The notes under the pieces are model-generated. The model saw only the letters and a list, made by a program, of their open reading frames with translations, was not told where the DNA came from and did not search any database. Positions 23,324-34,311 of a stretch of 64,000 nt of DNA are shown in pieces (within the stretch, counting starts at the first letter, position 1; each line of letters begins with the position of its first letter). Location of the stretch: assembly GCF_030247195.1 (NCBI RefSeq), contig NC_080671.1, positions 29,567,543-29,631,542 on the forward strand, in the 5' to 3' direction. This DNA is from Topomyia yanbarensis (Eukaryota > Arthropoda > Insecta > Diptera > Culicidae). Both the position numbers and the translations under genes were made by a program.

Positions 23324-23563
23324 ACACTTAATTCGGTTCGGCAATTTCCCAACAGCCGTGTAGTCAGCAAATTTGGCAATTGAAATCTCAGTCAAGTGAG
23401 GTTTATTTGCTGATTTTTTGTGAAATATTTTCCGAATCTTAGCTATGAAACGTCACTTTTACTGAGATCCCAGCAAAAAAAAATTGTTTACTGAGATCTC
23501 AGCTGTTGAGATTTCCGCAAAAGATATGAAAAAAGCTGAGATTCGGCAGAAAAAATTAAGTGT
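23324..23563. mobile_element. MITE with ACACTTAATT ends
   Basis: The left end ACACTTAATT is mirrored by AATTAAGTGT at the right, with GGTTCGGC on the left facing GATTCGGCAG on the right in partial inversion. The interior has repeated TGAGAT(CTC)AGC words. It appears to be inserted beside or into the repeat fragment at 23567-23733. The flanking duplication is not clear. Confidence 0.55.
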
Positions 23564-23566
23564 ATA

Positions 23567-23733
23567 CACCTACTAAGTATTGTTTAGAGTCGGTGTGGTT
23601 AAATGGAAAATAATTCTTTTACTGAGCGAAACCACTTTTATGGTTCGATTAGCAGCAACAAACTTGTTTGTGGTCTATTAGCAACAAACCATGTTCTGAA
23701 AAAATACTTTGATGCAACTGATATGCAACCAAA
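23567..23733 (-). repeat. Fragment of the unrecognised coding repeat, copy 3
   Basis: Reverse-complement match to 6090-6265: shared words include ATGGTTTGTTGCTAATAGAC, TGTTGCTGCTAATCGAACCAT and ACTCTAAACAATACTTAGTAGG. It is bounded by one MITE on each side, and the right-hand MITE (23736-24221) sits at a TA inside the repeat, since the word before it in copy 1 resumes beyond it. Confidence 0.6.
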
Positions 23734-23735
23734 TA

Positions 23736-24221
23736 GGGTAAAGTGCCCAATTTTCACCATACTAAGACGGGGTTCCTCACTAATTTATTAATTACTCGGT
23801 CTACAATCAATGCAATGCGTACAAATTGGCGTCAACAGTTTTGCTTCGTTGTTAACAACTAAGATGATAACACAAATGCGTTGAACACAGTGAAATTTTC
23901 CTGTTTGAGCACAATGAAAACTCGAATCGAGTGCCACCCTACCCATTTGAAGCCGTTGGTTAGAGCAGTGTCTGCCATCTTTGTTCAACGCATTGAGCCA
24001 AATGGTAGCGCAACAATAGGGGCACTCGATTCGAGTTTTCGTTGCGCTTTCAAACACGAGAATTTCACTGTTTTCAGCGCAATTGTGTTATAATATTGGT
24101 TCTTAACAACGAAGCAAAGCTGTCGATGTAAATTTTTTTCGCATTCCATTGATTGTAGGCCGAGAAATTAATGAATTTGTAAGGTACCCTGCTTAGTATG
24201 GTGAAAATAGGCACTTTACCC
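23736..24221. mobile_element. TA-flanked MITE, GGGTAAAGTGCC ends (486 bp)
   Basis: The left end GGGTAAAGTGCCCAATTTTC and right end GAAAATAGGCACTTTACCC are inverted, and the imperfect match extends to CACCATACTAAG on the left and CTTAGTATGGTG on the right. TA flanks both sides (23734-23735 and 24222-24223). An inner inverted pair (GAAAACTCGAATCGAGTGCC versus GGGGCACTCGATTCGAGTTTTC) gives a strong foldback. It has no transposase. The size and TA target fit a Tc1/mariner-type MITE. Confidence 0.75.
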
Positions 24222-24222
24222 T

Positions 24223-24503
24223 ATGTTGAAATTAATGTTACAATCAATTAAGGAACTATATTTGAATGGAAAACAAATATTCGTTATTCATTGTTCGCAA
24301 CATCGCAATCAAGATGTAATCCCTGAAATGCTGCAACTTGTGAAACTAACGCTAACGCCTTCTAACGTTTATTATTTGCGTTATCCATCTCCTGTCGATC
24401 CACGTATGCGCAGCCAAATCGAGTTTGTGATTAGATATGCAATTAATGGAAGATGTGAAATTTTCCAATGAAAATCTTCTACTTTTTATGAAAACTGAAT
24501 AAA
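24223..24503 (+). CDS. Unrecognised terminal-exon-like ORF with poly(A) signal
   Basis: An 82-aa frame ends at 24471, followed by AATAAA at about 24498-24503. The translation has good amino-acid balance: KQIFVIHCSQHRNQDVIP, then LTLTPSNVYYLRYPSPVDPR, then IEFVIRYAINGRCEIFQ. It begins right at the TA edge of the MITE, so any upstream exon or protein part may have been separated by that insertion. It could be a last exon, a processed pseudogene fragment or chance. No family is recognised. Confidence 0.35.
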
Positions 24504-25883
24504 CATTACATGTAAATATTATGTAGAAAGCTCCAGTATATTTTTTGAATATTATGAATAAAGATAGGAAAATCGTAAAATTTATATGGAGAAGTCGGAA
24601 AATTACATCAAACTAAAGTTCCAATGTGTGCTTTAGAGTAATAGAAAAACACTGAAATACTAAAAAGGGTATGCCATCGCTTTATTTTTGAAAATATTTG
24701 CGTGGAAGTGTACGAAATGCAAAAGTTTTTTTCGGTCTAAGGTAATGCATTGGGAAAGTCAGAAAAAAAAATTACACAAAGTTTTAACCGGATGGCTGAA
24801 TAAATTTTGCAGGGATGTATGCTTTTTGTTTGAACGTTTTAGTTAACTTTCTAGTCTATTTTTTTAAAAACCTAACGTTTTTCTTCCGTTTTGTGGCGCG
24901 AGTTACGATGGCCAAGAGAATAAAATTTTTCAGAAACTGCTGAATTTGCTAGCATAAATCTAGCTTGTATTTGCAAAGAAGTGATATTAAGTTTTACGGT
25001 ACGTTTATGAGCTATGAATAAATTGGCAATTAGTATTACCGTAAAATGAATCTTTGTTCAGTGTGGTAAGTTTGATCAAATGAGACTTTTTTCAGTAACG
25101 TACTATAAGATGAATCCCTCCAACAAATTCATAGAATCAAAAGACAAACCATATTCTAAACATGTTCAGCATCTATCGATAACGATGATTTCGTCAGTTA
25201 ATTTTCCTTTTATGAACACAAATTCAAATTTAAAATGATACAACTCTCAACTCGGGAAACTCTAAGCTTGCTCATATGACCCTACTTCATGCTTTTCTAC
25301 ACTTCGTTCCTTCAATTCCTTGCTCTCCCTTTGATTACAATGGCTCTTAATATTGGCAAATATTTCACACCTTCCAGTCCCTAGCTAATTAAATGTGGTT
25401 ACAATATGCAACTCTCATGCATCGTTTAAATCTGTTCAAACAATCCTTTGTATATTAATGAAATCAATTAATTTCAGCTTATAACTTTTCAGAAACCGTA
25501 AATATTTTTGTCCGATGATCTTTTTTAAAAATCCGAGATTTTTGTTGTTAACTATTTAATTTTAACTGTTTAACTATTTTAACCTGAAAAAGTACGATAA
25601 AAGTAAGCTGATTCCTTCTAGGCAATTTCGTTTTCCTTCGAGACGTCAAACGTTGGGCCATGAAATTTAGCAGATAAGCAATTTACACAACAGTTTGAGC
25701 GTTATCTCTCATTTCGATTTTGTTGATCAAAGTTATTCCAAAACAACGAATGAAAATTTTCAACAAAATAATTTTATTTTTATAGTAAAACGAAATAAAA
25801 TTCTTAACAATTTGAATATTTTCAATCTATGGGTACTAGTACTTGTTCTAAAAATGCAAACCATTACGTCTATTTGAATTGAA
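24504..25883. other. Gene-free stretch
   Basis: AT-rich. No ORF with recognisable motifs and no inverted-repeat element were found. Confidence 0.4.
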
Positions 25884-25915
25884 GATAGTTATTCGAAAAA
25901 CTTCGAATAACTATC
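25884..25915. promoter_or_regulatory. Perfect 14-bp hairpin upstream of the F-box pseudogene
   Basis: Arms 25884-25897 (GATAGTTATTCGAA) and 25902-25915 are perfect reverse complements around a 4-base loop (AAAC). The hairpin is about 140 bp upstream of the TATA box of the second F-box copy. The equivalent place in the intact copy has only part of one arm, so the second arm is specific to this copy or was lost from the other. Confidence 0.55.
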
Positions 25916-26052
25916 AACTGAAACAGGTATACAAATGCGGATACAAACGTTGTATTACTCACAAGTAACCTACGTTGTATTGTGTACCTAAAACTCCTAT
26001 GAAATTTCGGTATATTTTTCATTCTGCTTTTTCGCCTATTCCCGCTGTCAAC

Positions 26053-26089
26053 TATAAAATCCTTCAAATCTCAACTATCTCAAATCAGT
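26053..26089 (+). promoter_or_regulatory. Core promoter of the F-box pseudogene
   Basis: TATAAAA at 26053-26059 and TCAGT at 26085-26089, with the ATG 47 nt after the predicted start. The segment is nearly identical to that of the intact copy (ATAAAA, CCTTCAAATCTCAA, TCTCAAATCAGTTACGAAAG), so this copy may still be transcribed. Confidence 0.7.
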
Positions 26090-26133
26090 TACGAAAGTTA
26101 AGTGCACACCATAACAGAAAGAATCATCCTACG

Positions 26134-27696
26134 ATGGTAGCGCCATCGAAGCAGCAGCAACAAATCTCTCGCCCAACCATCTACGATCTGCCGCCGGAAA
26201 TGTTAGAGCACATTCTGAGCTATTTGCGGATAGACGACCGTCGGGCGGCGTCACTAGTGTGTCGCCGGTGGTGTCAGCAGACCATGTCCTTTCGATCCAT
26301 GGAACGGGGTAAAACTGCTACTCAAATATCAGCTGGAGCATCCGGTCGAAGTACTTCAACAAAGCTGGCGACCCTATCGGACGCTGGAGATTTTGCTGGC
26401 CTATCGCCGTTGCAGTTCCTACGAGATGGAGTCTATTTTGGCTCTACTTGACAAGCTGGGATCCAACCTGGATCAGTTTAGTCTATTCGCCGAGTGTACG
26501 CCGTCACAGTTTCGGGAAATCGTCTGGAGGTTGCCACGGCTTAAGAAGATCCGGATTTGTTTGAACACGGAAGGTAAAGAAGACGAAATTTCCCCGAAAG
26601 ATTTTCCAGTTCTAGCGAGTCTGACCACTTTTCGAATACTGGACAATATGCTGGATGTGCCGGAATTCGATATGATCCGATTAGCTCCGAACGTTTGCTA
26701 TCTGTGCATGGATTCGACTAGATGCAGTGATCGGGGTCATTGGTTTAGGATCTTGCAGAACTATGCATCGCAGCTGATACACCTTAGAATCCTGTACAAA
26801 ACATGTATAACGGTTCCCGTTAAAGACCTGGATATGCGGCAGCTAAGAAAACTCGAAATCGAGGATCATGTCTATGGTTGGGATGAAAACCTGTTGCAAC
26901 AGTTCTTCTCATGTGCCCCCAATTTGACGACGTTGAAGCTTAATCTCAAAACAACACGTTGGGTGCTGCAAACGATCGGTCATCGCTATCCCCATCTTCA
27001 AGAGCTCATGATATATATAACGGACGATCTGGGTGGAGATGCTTTCCAGTTTTTGGAAGGGTTGCAAGCAGCTTAAGGTCAGTCCTGAACGTTTCTAACA
27101 TGTAATTCGTTTTAGCTGATTTTTGTTCCAATTTTCATAGTTCAATGCTAAAGGACTTCAAGCCACTTCCCAGCATTCAAGAATTCGTGCTGACAATGGA
27201 TACAGTCCCAAAGGATTACGAACCGGTTATCAAACGCTTCAACGTGATGCTGCCAAATCTGCACACACTACGGATACACAGTGGCAGTAAACCCCACGGT
27301 AACGGCTTCATCCAGTATATCTGCAAAACCTTCACCCGGCTGAAACGATTCGAGGTGGAAGGAATCGTGTGCTGGTCCAACAACATGACGGACGCTTTCG
27401 ATCGGCTGGACGATATGGTCCGTCTGGAAGAACTGACACTGAGCTACATGCGAGTTCTGATCGAGAATCTTCCACGGAACACTGTACAACGACTGATCCT
27501 ATCGCAGCTGGCGTGGTTGGAGCCGGAGTGTTTGCAGCGGGTTGGCGAGGTTTTCCCCCGGCTGCGATACTTGGAGATGACCGGGAGTCCGTCGATTTCG
27601 CGGCACGATTTACGTGCTGTCAAAGTACTGCTGCCGGATTGTGTTACCAGTTATAAGCGTCCCCAGCCGTTGTTCGATTATGCTGATTCGGATTAA
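26134..27696 (+). pseudogene. F-box/LRR protein, broken inverted paralogue
   Basis: This copy is a close paralogue of the gene at 7815-9407. The ATG at 26134 starts the same N-terminus and F-box (LPPEMLEHILSYL and LVCRRWCQQ). An extra G in the run at 26306-26309 shifts the frame and leads to a stop at 26449-26451. The LRR part continues open in the next frame from about 26393. A second extra base (G at 27068) creates a stop just before the old donor at 27078. A 32-bp deletion then removes the acceptor and the first 26-29 nt of exon 2; a weak TAG acceptor remains at 27138-27140. The last LRR block is open to 27696. The two single-base changes could be assembly errors, but the deletion cannot be explained that way. 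Net exon change with the weak acceptor is a multiple of three, yet the middle is still out of frame. Confidence 0.85.
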
Positions 27697-27730
27697 TTTT
27701 TCATTTGTAATATAAAATTGTAAAGTGTTC

Positions 27731-27736
27731 AATAAA
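27731..27736 (+). terminator. Poly(A) signal of the F-box pseudogene
   Basis: AATAAAGGTTTTAAG follows the stop codon by about 35 nt, matching the intact copy base for base in this word. Confidence 0.7.
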
Positions 27737-27789
27737 GGTTTTAAGATTTTTTCAAGGAGAAATTATCTCTTAAAAATATTTATATGCGC

Positions 27790-28110
27790 GGGAATTATGG
27801 GCTTGACGCTAAATCTCTAAAACTAAAACACACTTTGTGTTTCAATCGAACGACTGGTCAAATCTGATGTCCCGTTCGAGCAGAAGTTCTGTTTATGCCG
27901 ATAAGACACAGTGAAGCCGAAACTTGTCTTGGCTTAGCAGGCCTATGCGAAAGCACTGTGCTATATTTCCCCCTAAAGAGAAAAATTTCTCACCAGGGCG
28001 AACATTTTTGGTGAAACCAGTCGCTGTACCTGTGGGGCACAAATCTTAACTTAATAAAGTCATGGGTGCGTTTCGACTTCGTCTCATCAGAAATGCTCTG
28101 TAACTTCCTA
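27790..28110 (+). repeat. Dispersed repeat in F-box 3' flank, copy 2
   Basis: Same repeat as 7400-7745 in the same position relative to the F-box gene, with shared words GCTTGACGCTAAATCTCTAA (approximate), ACACACTTTGTGTTTCAATC and GCAGAAGTTCTGTTTATGCC. After 28060 it carries CGACTTCGTCTCATCAGAAA, which recurs near 63868-63886. So the gene unit was duplicated together with this repeat. Confidence 0.6.
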
Positions 28111-29183
28111 TCTATTTCTCGGATTTCTATAAAAATTTGAGAAAATATTCGCAAGGAGTTGTACTTTCAGATAAAGTAATAATTTTTTTTTTGATTTTTT
28201 GAAAAATAAAAAGGTATGTAACCCCTTAATAGAAATGCTACTGAATTAAAAGATTTCCATTAGTAAGGACATACACTATTATTTGGAACTTTTATCTCCA
28301 CTGTCAAAATTGCAGTTTAGTATTAAGAATCTTTCCACTTTCAACCAACACCCATTCTATTTTTTTCTCAAAGCTAGCGGATGCCTCGCATAACTTTAAT
28401 TTGCAACAAATCAGATCGATTTAATAACCACCAAGAAAACAAAAATCCCATCCATCAATCAAATCAGGAAATGCCCCAATTTCCTTCTGCTCAAGTGGGT
28501 CGTCGCCATCGTCTATCATGTTTCATCCATCGCAAAAGCAGCTATACGACTCCCAATCAGAACCATCCAATAAAACCACGCGAATACTAAGAAGCTGTCA
28601 TTTCCGCTCAGCCATCAGATATTTCACATCTTAGCATAGAGCATAACCTTTTTCTTTCTGCTTTTGGATCTATCCCACTCGGTTAGGGCAAAACAACACA
28701 TCACTCATCGCTGCGACGCCAATATTCACGGCTTTATTGCACTGTAAACAGCATCTACTTGTGGCACACCATTCTCGTAAAATCCTTCCCACTTTCGCAA
28801 ACCACGTACTATCGACTTTCACTGAGTATTAACTGCACTCATCCTCTACACCGCTACAGAGAGGGCACACTGTTTCGTAATCATTCGTCACGATTTCCAC
28901 TGAATTTTCCTTTTAGTAATAACTGAAATCAAAAAAACAACCACGCGACTTTTCGTCTCGCACCGAGCTTCATTAAAACTGCAGTTAGCTGCCAACGCAC
29001 GCAACGTAGGCACATACATAGACGCAGCGCAAAAACATCAATCGCTTCCACGGTGTCACATTCGGTCGGTGTCCTGCCGCTGCCGGTCGTCGTCAACGGT
29101 CGCCAACGGCGACGACCAAAACAAACACTCTGTTGGGCACGGCGGCGTGAAAAGTTACAAAAACACACGCTATCTTTGCGTAA
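28111..29183. other. Intergenic stretch becoming GC-richer
   Basis: The left part is AT-rich with no gene. From about 28900 the base composition rises and CpG words become frequent (CGGTCGGTGTCC, GGTCGTCGTCAACGGTCGCC), unlike the rest of the window. This looks like a promoter or 5' UTR region. ORFs on both strands here overlap one another and show no domain. Confidence 0.4.
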
Positions 29184-29250
29184 ATGGCGCAACTTAACCG
29201 AGCTCCTTACGAGTGCGCACGGAAATGGATGCATACGGACAACCAGCAAG
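29184..29250 (+). CDS. Candidate first coding exon
   Basis: The ATG at 29184 opens a frame (start MAQLNRAPYECARKWMH) that reaches a consensus-like donor CAAG/GTATGT at 29250/29251. It lies in the GC-richer patch described above. No downstream exon could be joined inside the window, so this is only a candidate for a gene whose remaining exons lie beyond reach, or it is chance. Confidence 0.2.
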
Positions 29251-29575
29251 GTATGTATTCGATTCTAATTAGATCGCGCATCACGTGCAATGGTGCGCGG
29301 CGGCTTCAAATTATGTTGCACGGAGAGCGATCATCTTCAAGTTGGAAAACCATAACAGAAATAAAACAGAAAAAAAAATGTTCGCGCCGTGGTCGACCTG
29401 AACTTTCGTGCGTGTACCGATGGCAATCTTCCCGTACGCGATACGATCAGAACGATTGCATGTTTGGCTTAGTACTGACCTAGTAGGCGACAGGAGTTGT
29501 CTTGGAAACCCCGACGCGTCGCTGGGAGTGTTTGTATGCGCCAGGTCTAGCATGCGATTCGCATGTGCTATAGCT
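29251..29575. other. GC-richer stretch before the hAT element
   Basis: Continues the CpG-containing patch. If the candidate exon is real, this is the start of its intron. The hAT element inserted at ATAGCTAG (29576-29583) ends this patch. Confidence 0.3.
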
Positions 29576-29583
29576 ATAGCTAG

Positions 29584-31487
29584 TAGGGTTCGTCGCGGTT
29601 GCGGTAATTACCGCAACCGCGCGGTATTTACCGCAACCGCACCGCAAAAACTGCGGTGCGGTGAGACACTTTTTCTCGCGGATGTGGTGCGGGAAATGAG
29701 CATTTACCGCGCGGTATTACCGCAACCGCACTTAAAAAAATAATTGATAAAGTCTGCATTAAAAAGTGAATTAAAACTTTGACTTTTAGCATTTAAGAAC
29801 GACGCAAATTATTACCATACAATAGGGAAACATAATAAAAATCTACTTGCTCTAATTTCCATGGACTTTACAATGATTTGAAAAGAAATCCGAATATAAT
29901 CTGTATTCGACCCATCGTTACTTGATTTTTTACAATTTGTTTATTCTAATATGATAAAACAATTTGTTACTAAGAAATAAAATCTATAAGCTGTGCCCAA
30001 TATAATTTGGCACCATTATATTTATGACATATTTTGAACACTTTGAAAAATTTACAAGCGAACCTTTTCAAATATATAAAATGCACAATCCAATCATTGA
30101 AAAACAATTGAATTGTACTGTCAAATCCAATTTAAAAAAGCCTCATTTCTCCCGATTCCTCTTGGCAATCGTGAAATTATGAATCGTTTACGATGGCGTT
30201 TTCTCAACTGTAAATTTTGATTAATTTGGAGAACTTAAAGATGAACTTAAAAAGTCTTGAGACTTAAAAACAACCCAAAGAATGAAATTATCATCATCAA
30301 AACAAACGAATTTGGAGGAATCAGCAGTAAGGGAGACAAATGTTTGAAGAGCGTCCAAAATAAGCAGGGGTCCAAATTAGGCTGATAACTTTATTATTCG
30401 TTCTTCAACATCGTATATCTATCTCTGTTGGTTTCTGTGTAAATTCGCAATGAATTTTCCTGCAGTTCGTTTTTAAGACTCCTTCTACATAACTTTTTTT
30501 TCGCATACGTCCATTGTTCGTCCAACTGGGAATATTTTCTACCAATTTAACGACTAATATTTTTCAGTTAGGAGTATTTTGTAACTTTTTGAAATTAAAG
30601 CTTTCGAAGTTAGTATAGGGTATTTCGATTTGTTTGTGTTTCTCAAAGCCTCTTTTCATATTGTGACAAGTGTCAAAGTTAGCCCAGATACCAAATTTTG
30701 CACAGGACAATTTTTGACCCCTACCTACTTCAATTGAAGTTTTTGCATTGGCATTATGGAAAAATATTTTAAAAAAATACATAAAAAGGTAGAACTTTCG
30801 AGCTAGCTATTAGAAAATTACAACTCATACAATTTTAAGGGTGCAATCTTAGTATTTGAATAAGAATACATCCATTTCTTGAAACATACGAAGTAAGTGT
30901 TTTAACGTATTTTGTTCCTTAAATCCCCTATTTGTATAAACATTTCTGCTGTATGCTGTAGATCAAACATCTTTTGCAGTTTTTCAAATGTCCTTCAACA
31001 ACTCTGTACCGGTTGAGATGGGATGGATACCTGATATGATATTAATTTAAAGTTTTCCTATTAATTGCAGCTAAAGAACGTTTTTGTATGTATAATGATG
31101 AAATACAGCTACATTTCATAGGACTTCAGTGCTATGCTAATATTTACCTTTTTTCGAAAATATTTATCTCAAGATGTACGGCATTTTATTAATAAAACTT
31201 GCAAAGTTGACATTTTTTAATAAATTTTTCATTCTGAGGAGTCCGTCAAAGTTAATGTTCGTGTAAATAGGAAATTATATATAGTTATAGAAATAAATTA
31301 ATATTTTTTCAACACACTTTCGAAAAATACAGAATTTTACCGCATTTACCGCATTTACCGCATTACCGCGCGGTGCGGTGCGGTAAATGCAGTGCGGTTG
31401 CGGTAAGCGGTGCAGCTTTATTATTTTTTTGCGGTTGCGGTGCGGACTATCCATTTACCGCCCACATCCGCACCGCGACGAACCCTA
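29584..31487. mobile_element. Non-autonomous hAT element with GCGGT arrays, copy 1 (1.9 kb)
   Basis: The ends are TAGGGTTCGTCGCGGT and ACCGCGACGAACCCTA (nearly, with CACCGCGACG inside), flanked by a perfect 8-bp duplication ATAGCTAG (29576-29583 and 31488-31495). About 150 bp at each end is packed with GCGGT / ACCGC words in both orientations (29590-29735 and 31335-31480), while the middle is plain AT-rich DNA. The short end sequence and 8-bp duplication place it in the hAT superfamily. Subterminal short repeats are known transposase-binding sites in hAT elements. No transposase ORF exists. The second copy at 54243-55881 is very similar but lacks about 200 bp in the middle (roughly 30315-30500 here). 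Confidence 0.85.
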
Positions 31488-32785
31488 ATAGCTAGAGCCG
31501 TACCTAAATATTTCCAAAACATACGCGTGCGCATCACGCGCCTCGCCTGCTTTGCTAGATGTGTTGAACAAAAAATACGGCGTATACAGACTTATAGGGA
31601 TAGGTTTGCGCATGCACCGAGGGTTTATTCACTTCCCGAGCGTGGTTTGGTGGAATGGTAGCACGTGAGGTGGACGATGGGGATATCCCATGATTTTATG
31701 CTTCTGTCGGGAAGGAGCGGTATTCAGCGTGGAATTGAATTACATAATATAGTAAACTGAGGCGGTAGAGATTATTTGATGTGCCGAGGAATTCACCGAT
31801 AATAATTGATCGACGGAATAGAGATACAACTAGAAATTGCGTTAAACCTACTTATTATAACTGAGCGATCGAAATAAAAGTTGGAAGAACAGAACATACT
31901 TCATAGAATCCGTTTTCACATTTTATAAGGTTTGCAATGAAAGATTTTGCTAGAGTTTCTGAAAGCGTTGCACTAAATACAACGGCGCGAGTGCCGAAGA
32001 GGTAATTGGATCAAAGTTCTTAGACTTAGTTCAGAATATGTTAGTATCTTATTCTGGAATATTCAACTGTTATGAAACTGGTGGAAAAAAAGTTGGCTCT
32101 GCTCGGTAAGATCATTTCGAGATTATGTACTGAACACATAACGTGTTGAATTATTATTGTTGGGGGTTTTAGATAAAACTTTTTCGACAAACTTATGATT
32201 AGGGCCTATGAGCCATCATAGCAAATCAGTTTCAGCTGTTTATAGCAAACAAAAGACAAGATTTGTATCTTTCGTTGACTCCGGTGAGCCATGTTCAATA
32301 GAGCAATGTTCAGCACAGTCCTTTTTAAGTTTCTTTTGTGGTTCCAAAAACTTTTGGGGGCGATTGGTTACTCCCTGGCATTGCGCATTGCGTTTAAAGT
32401 TTGTGTGGAAATTAGTACTTTTTGAATTTCCGCACTTTCAGATCGCTATTTCACACTAGCTGAAAATCCATCCAATGAAAAGATTGTCTAAAAGGGGGTT
32501 AGCAACTTTGCCGAAAACTGTAACTAGCTAGGATTTTTTAAAAGTTACTGTAATTTTAAATAGATGGGTTAAATTAATTACAATGTACTACGAGTCTTTT
32601 CAATCCAAAATATCACAGATCCTATTCATCGTAAAGACTTATTGTTTTCGATAAAATTGTACTGTAAGAATCTGAATCACATGAACCTAGATTTGAATTG
32701 TTAGCCTGAAATCTGCCAAAAATCTGCTTTATATCTACATACAAAGCAGTCTTATAGAGTCGTTAAGTTATATATTCTGATGTAA
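31488..32785. other. Gene-free stretch with MITE fragment
   Basis: No gene is supported. Positions 31937-32002 are a diverged piece of the piggyBac-type MITE found whole at 42253-42357 (words GCTAGAGTTTCTGAAAG, GTTGCACTAAATACAACG, CGCGAGTGCCG). Confidence 0.45.
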
Positions 32786-33430
32786 TGTCAGTCACGGTGT
32801 CTTCGTCGAACAAATTTATTCAAAAAAATCGGCATCCACGAAACTTTAGGATACGAAAGAATGGACTTTTTCCTTTCATTTGCAACCGATCTCAAAATAA
32901 TCGGTTGGGGGTCGAGAACAACTTTTCGTTTAAAAGATTTGTGTTTTAAAAGTTAGGTTTTACAAGGATACTAGTTCACATTTTCGTTACTAGGTGGTAC
33001 TATAGACATTCAAATAATACTAAAATTGGGAATCTGATGAAAAATTTCATTGACTGCAACTTTGTAGAAACATATAAATTGATATAAAATCATCCAAGAA
33101 AGTTATTTATATTTTATGAGTTTTTAGATTTGCACGTGCCCACTGGTTAAAAACTCGTTTTGCAAGGACTCCAAAAAATGTTGGGTTTAGTCGAATAGTG
33201 TATTCTACTGTTTACAAAGTCCCATTTTAAACGGACAAATTATATTTTCAGATTCCGTCGGATGGGAGCCAGTTATATCTTTTGAACATGGAAGTATAGA
33301 GAAATGTTGACTTATTCGATACCCTTACCTTTTAAAAATGTTGATTAAAATAATTAACAGATTTTATTTTTTTTTATCATGTATTCGTGTTACCTTTATA
33401 ATATTTATTTTTATTCTAGAGGGTGGCTAT
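32786..33430 (+). repeat. Dispersed repeat, copy 1 (uninterrupted)
   Basis: Aligns with 49521-50730 in the same orientation (ACGGTGTCTTCGTCGAACAA, GGCATCC, GGGGGTCGAGAACAACTTTT, AGACATTCAAATAATACTAAA, GAATCTGATGAA, AAAATGTTGGGTTTA). At the place where the second copy carries the MITE at 49733, this copy shows GGTGGTACTATAGAC without any insertion, giving a near-empty site. There is no coding capacity. Confidence 0.65.
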
Positions 33431-34148
33431 TGTAATCTAAAACTACTCTCCTTCCTGATCAGATCCTGCCTGGCAAAATACAATTGGCTTAAATTCAAAA
33501 CTTTCTATTTAAATGAACTTAATCAGACAATTCGAGTCATTGCAACAAATTACGGATTTTATTGCAACTTTTAATTGAAAATCCTGTCATTCCTGTTCAA
33601 TATTAAAAGAAAGATGATTGAAGGAGAAATTTTTTTGGGTATATGTATAAAAACTTTTGGGGCGGATTCCATTCATCAGACTGTATAAATGTAAGGTTTC
33701 GTTTGCACTCAAATCGCATTTTATTTCCAAAAGAAACACATGTCTTAGGAAACGGCATGAAAACCAAGTTTCATATTTTTTCTTAAGAAAAAATTCCGGA
33801 AGTAACGTAGAAAACGGATCACAACAGTAAACGAACAAGAAAGCATCGCGCTGAGCCATACGTTCAGTAAATTCTCCTAGTAATTTAAGTCCGCTTAATA
33901 ATAAGAGCGAACACCGTATATGAAGAAAACTGGAATCTCTGCCCAGAATCTGGAGACAGCAACAGCAACGCCTCTTTCGGATAAAGGTGGTATTTTCTAT
34001 ATCTACTTTTATATTGAGCTTCCTATTTTCGTACAATGGACAAAATTTTTGTTTCTCTTTGACTATTGCGATTTCTGTTCAGCGTATAGCGATTCCGGAA
34101 TTTCTATTCAAAGAGCTTTGACACCTTTATCCTAGAAAAACTATAGAA
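33431..34148. other. Gene-free stretch
   Basis: The 149-aa minus frame at 34036-33587 is the longest ORF here, but it has no recognisable domain, is rich in Phe/Leu/Cys and overlaps other open frames. No gene is supported. Confidence 0.4.
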
Positions 34149-34311
34149 AGAGAACTGCGGAGACTCCATTTTGGATCGATTGGATTCGCGTTTAGCTGTC
34201 AAAAAACGAATCCAATCGAACATTGCCTATCCTTATAACATTGGACGTGTTGCCATACAATGCCGGGGCATACGTTGCCAAAAAATGCTGTTTTTCTCTC
34301 CGCAGTTCTCT
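34149..34311. mobile_element. Foldback MITE with nested hairpin (163 bp)
   Basis: The ends AGAGAACTGCGGAGA and TCTCCGCAGTTCTCT are perfect 15-bp inverted repeats. Inside is a second inverted pair (CGATTGGATTCG / CGAATCCAATCG, about 34176-34220), so the element folds into a forked structure. It has no coding capacity. The flanking duplication is not certain (TA-type is possible). Confidence 0.7.

Noticed and set aside
33587..34036. 149-aa minus-strand frame
   Set aside because: No domain, low-complexity composition, and overlapping frames on the other strand; probably chance.
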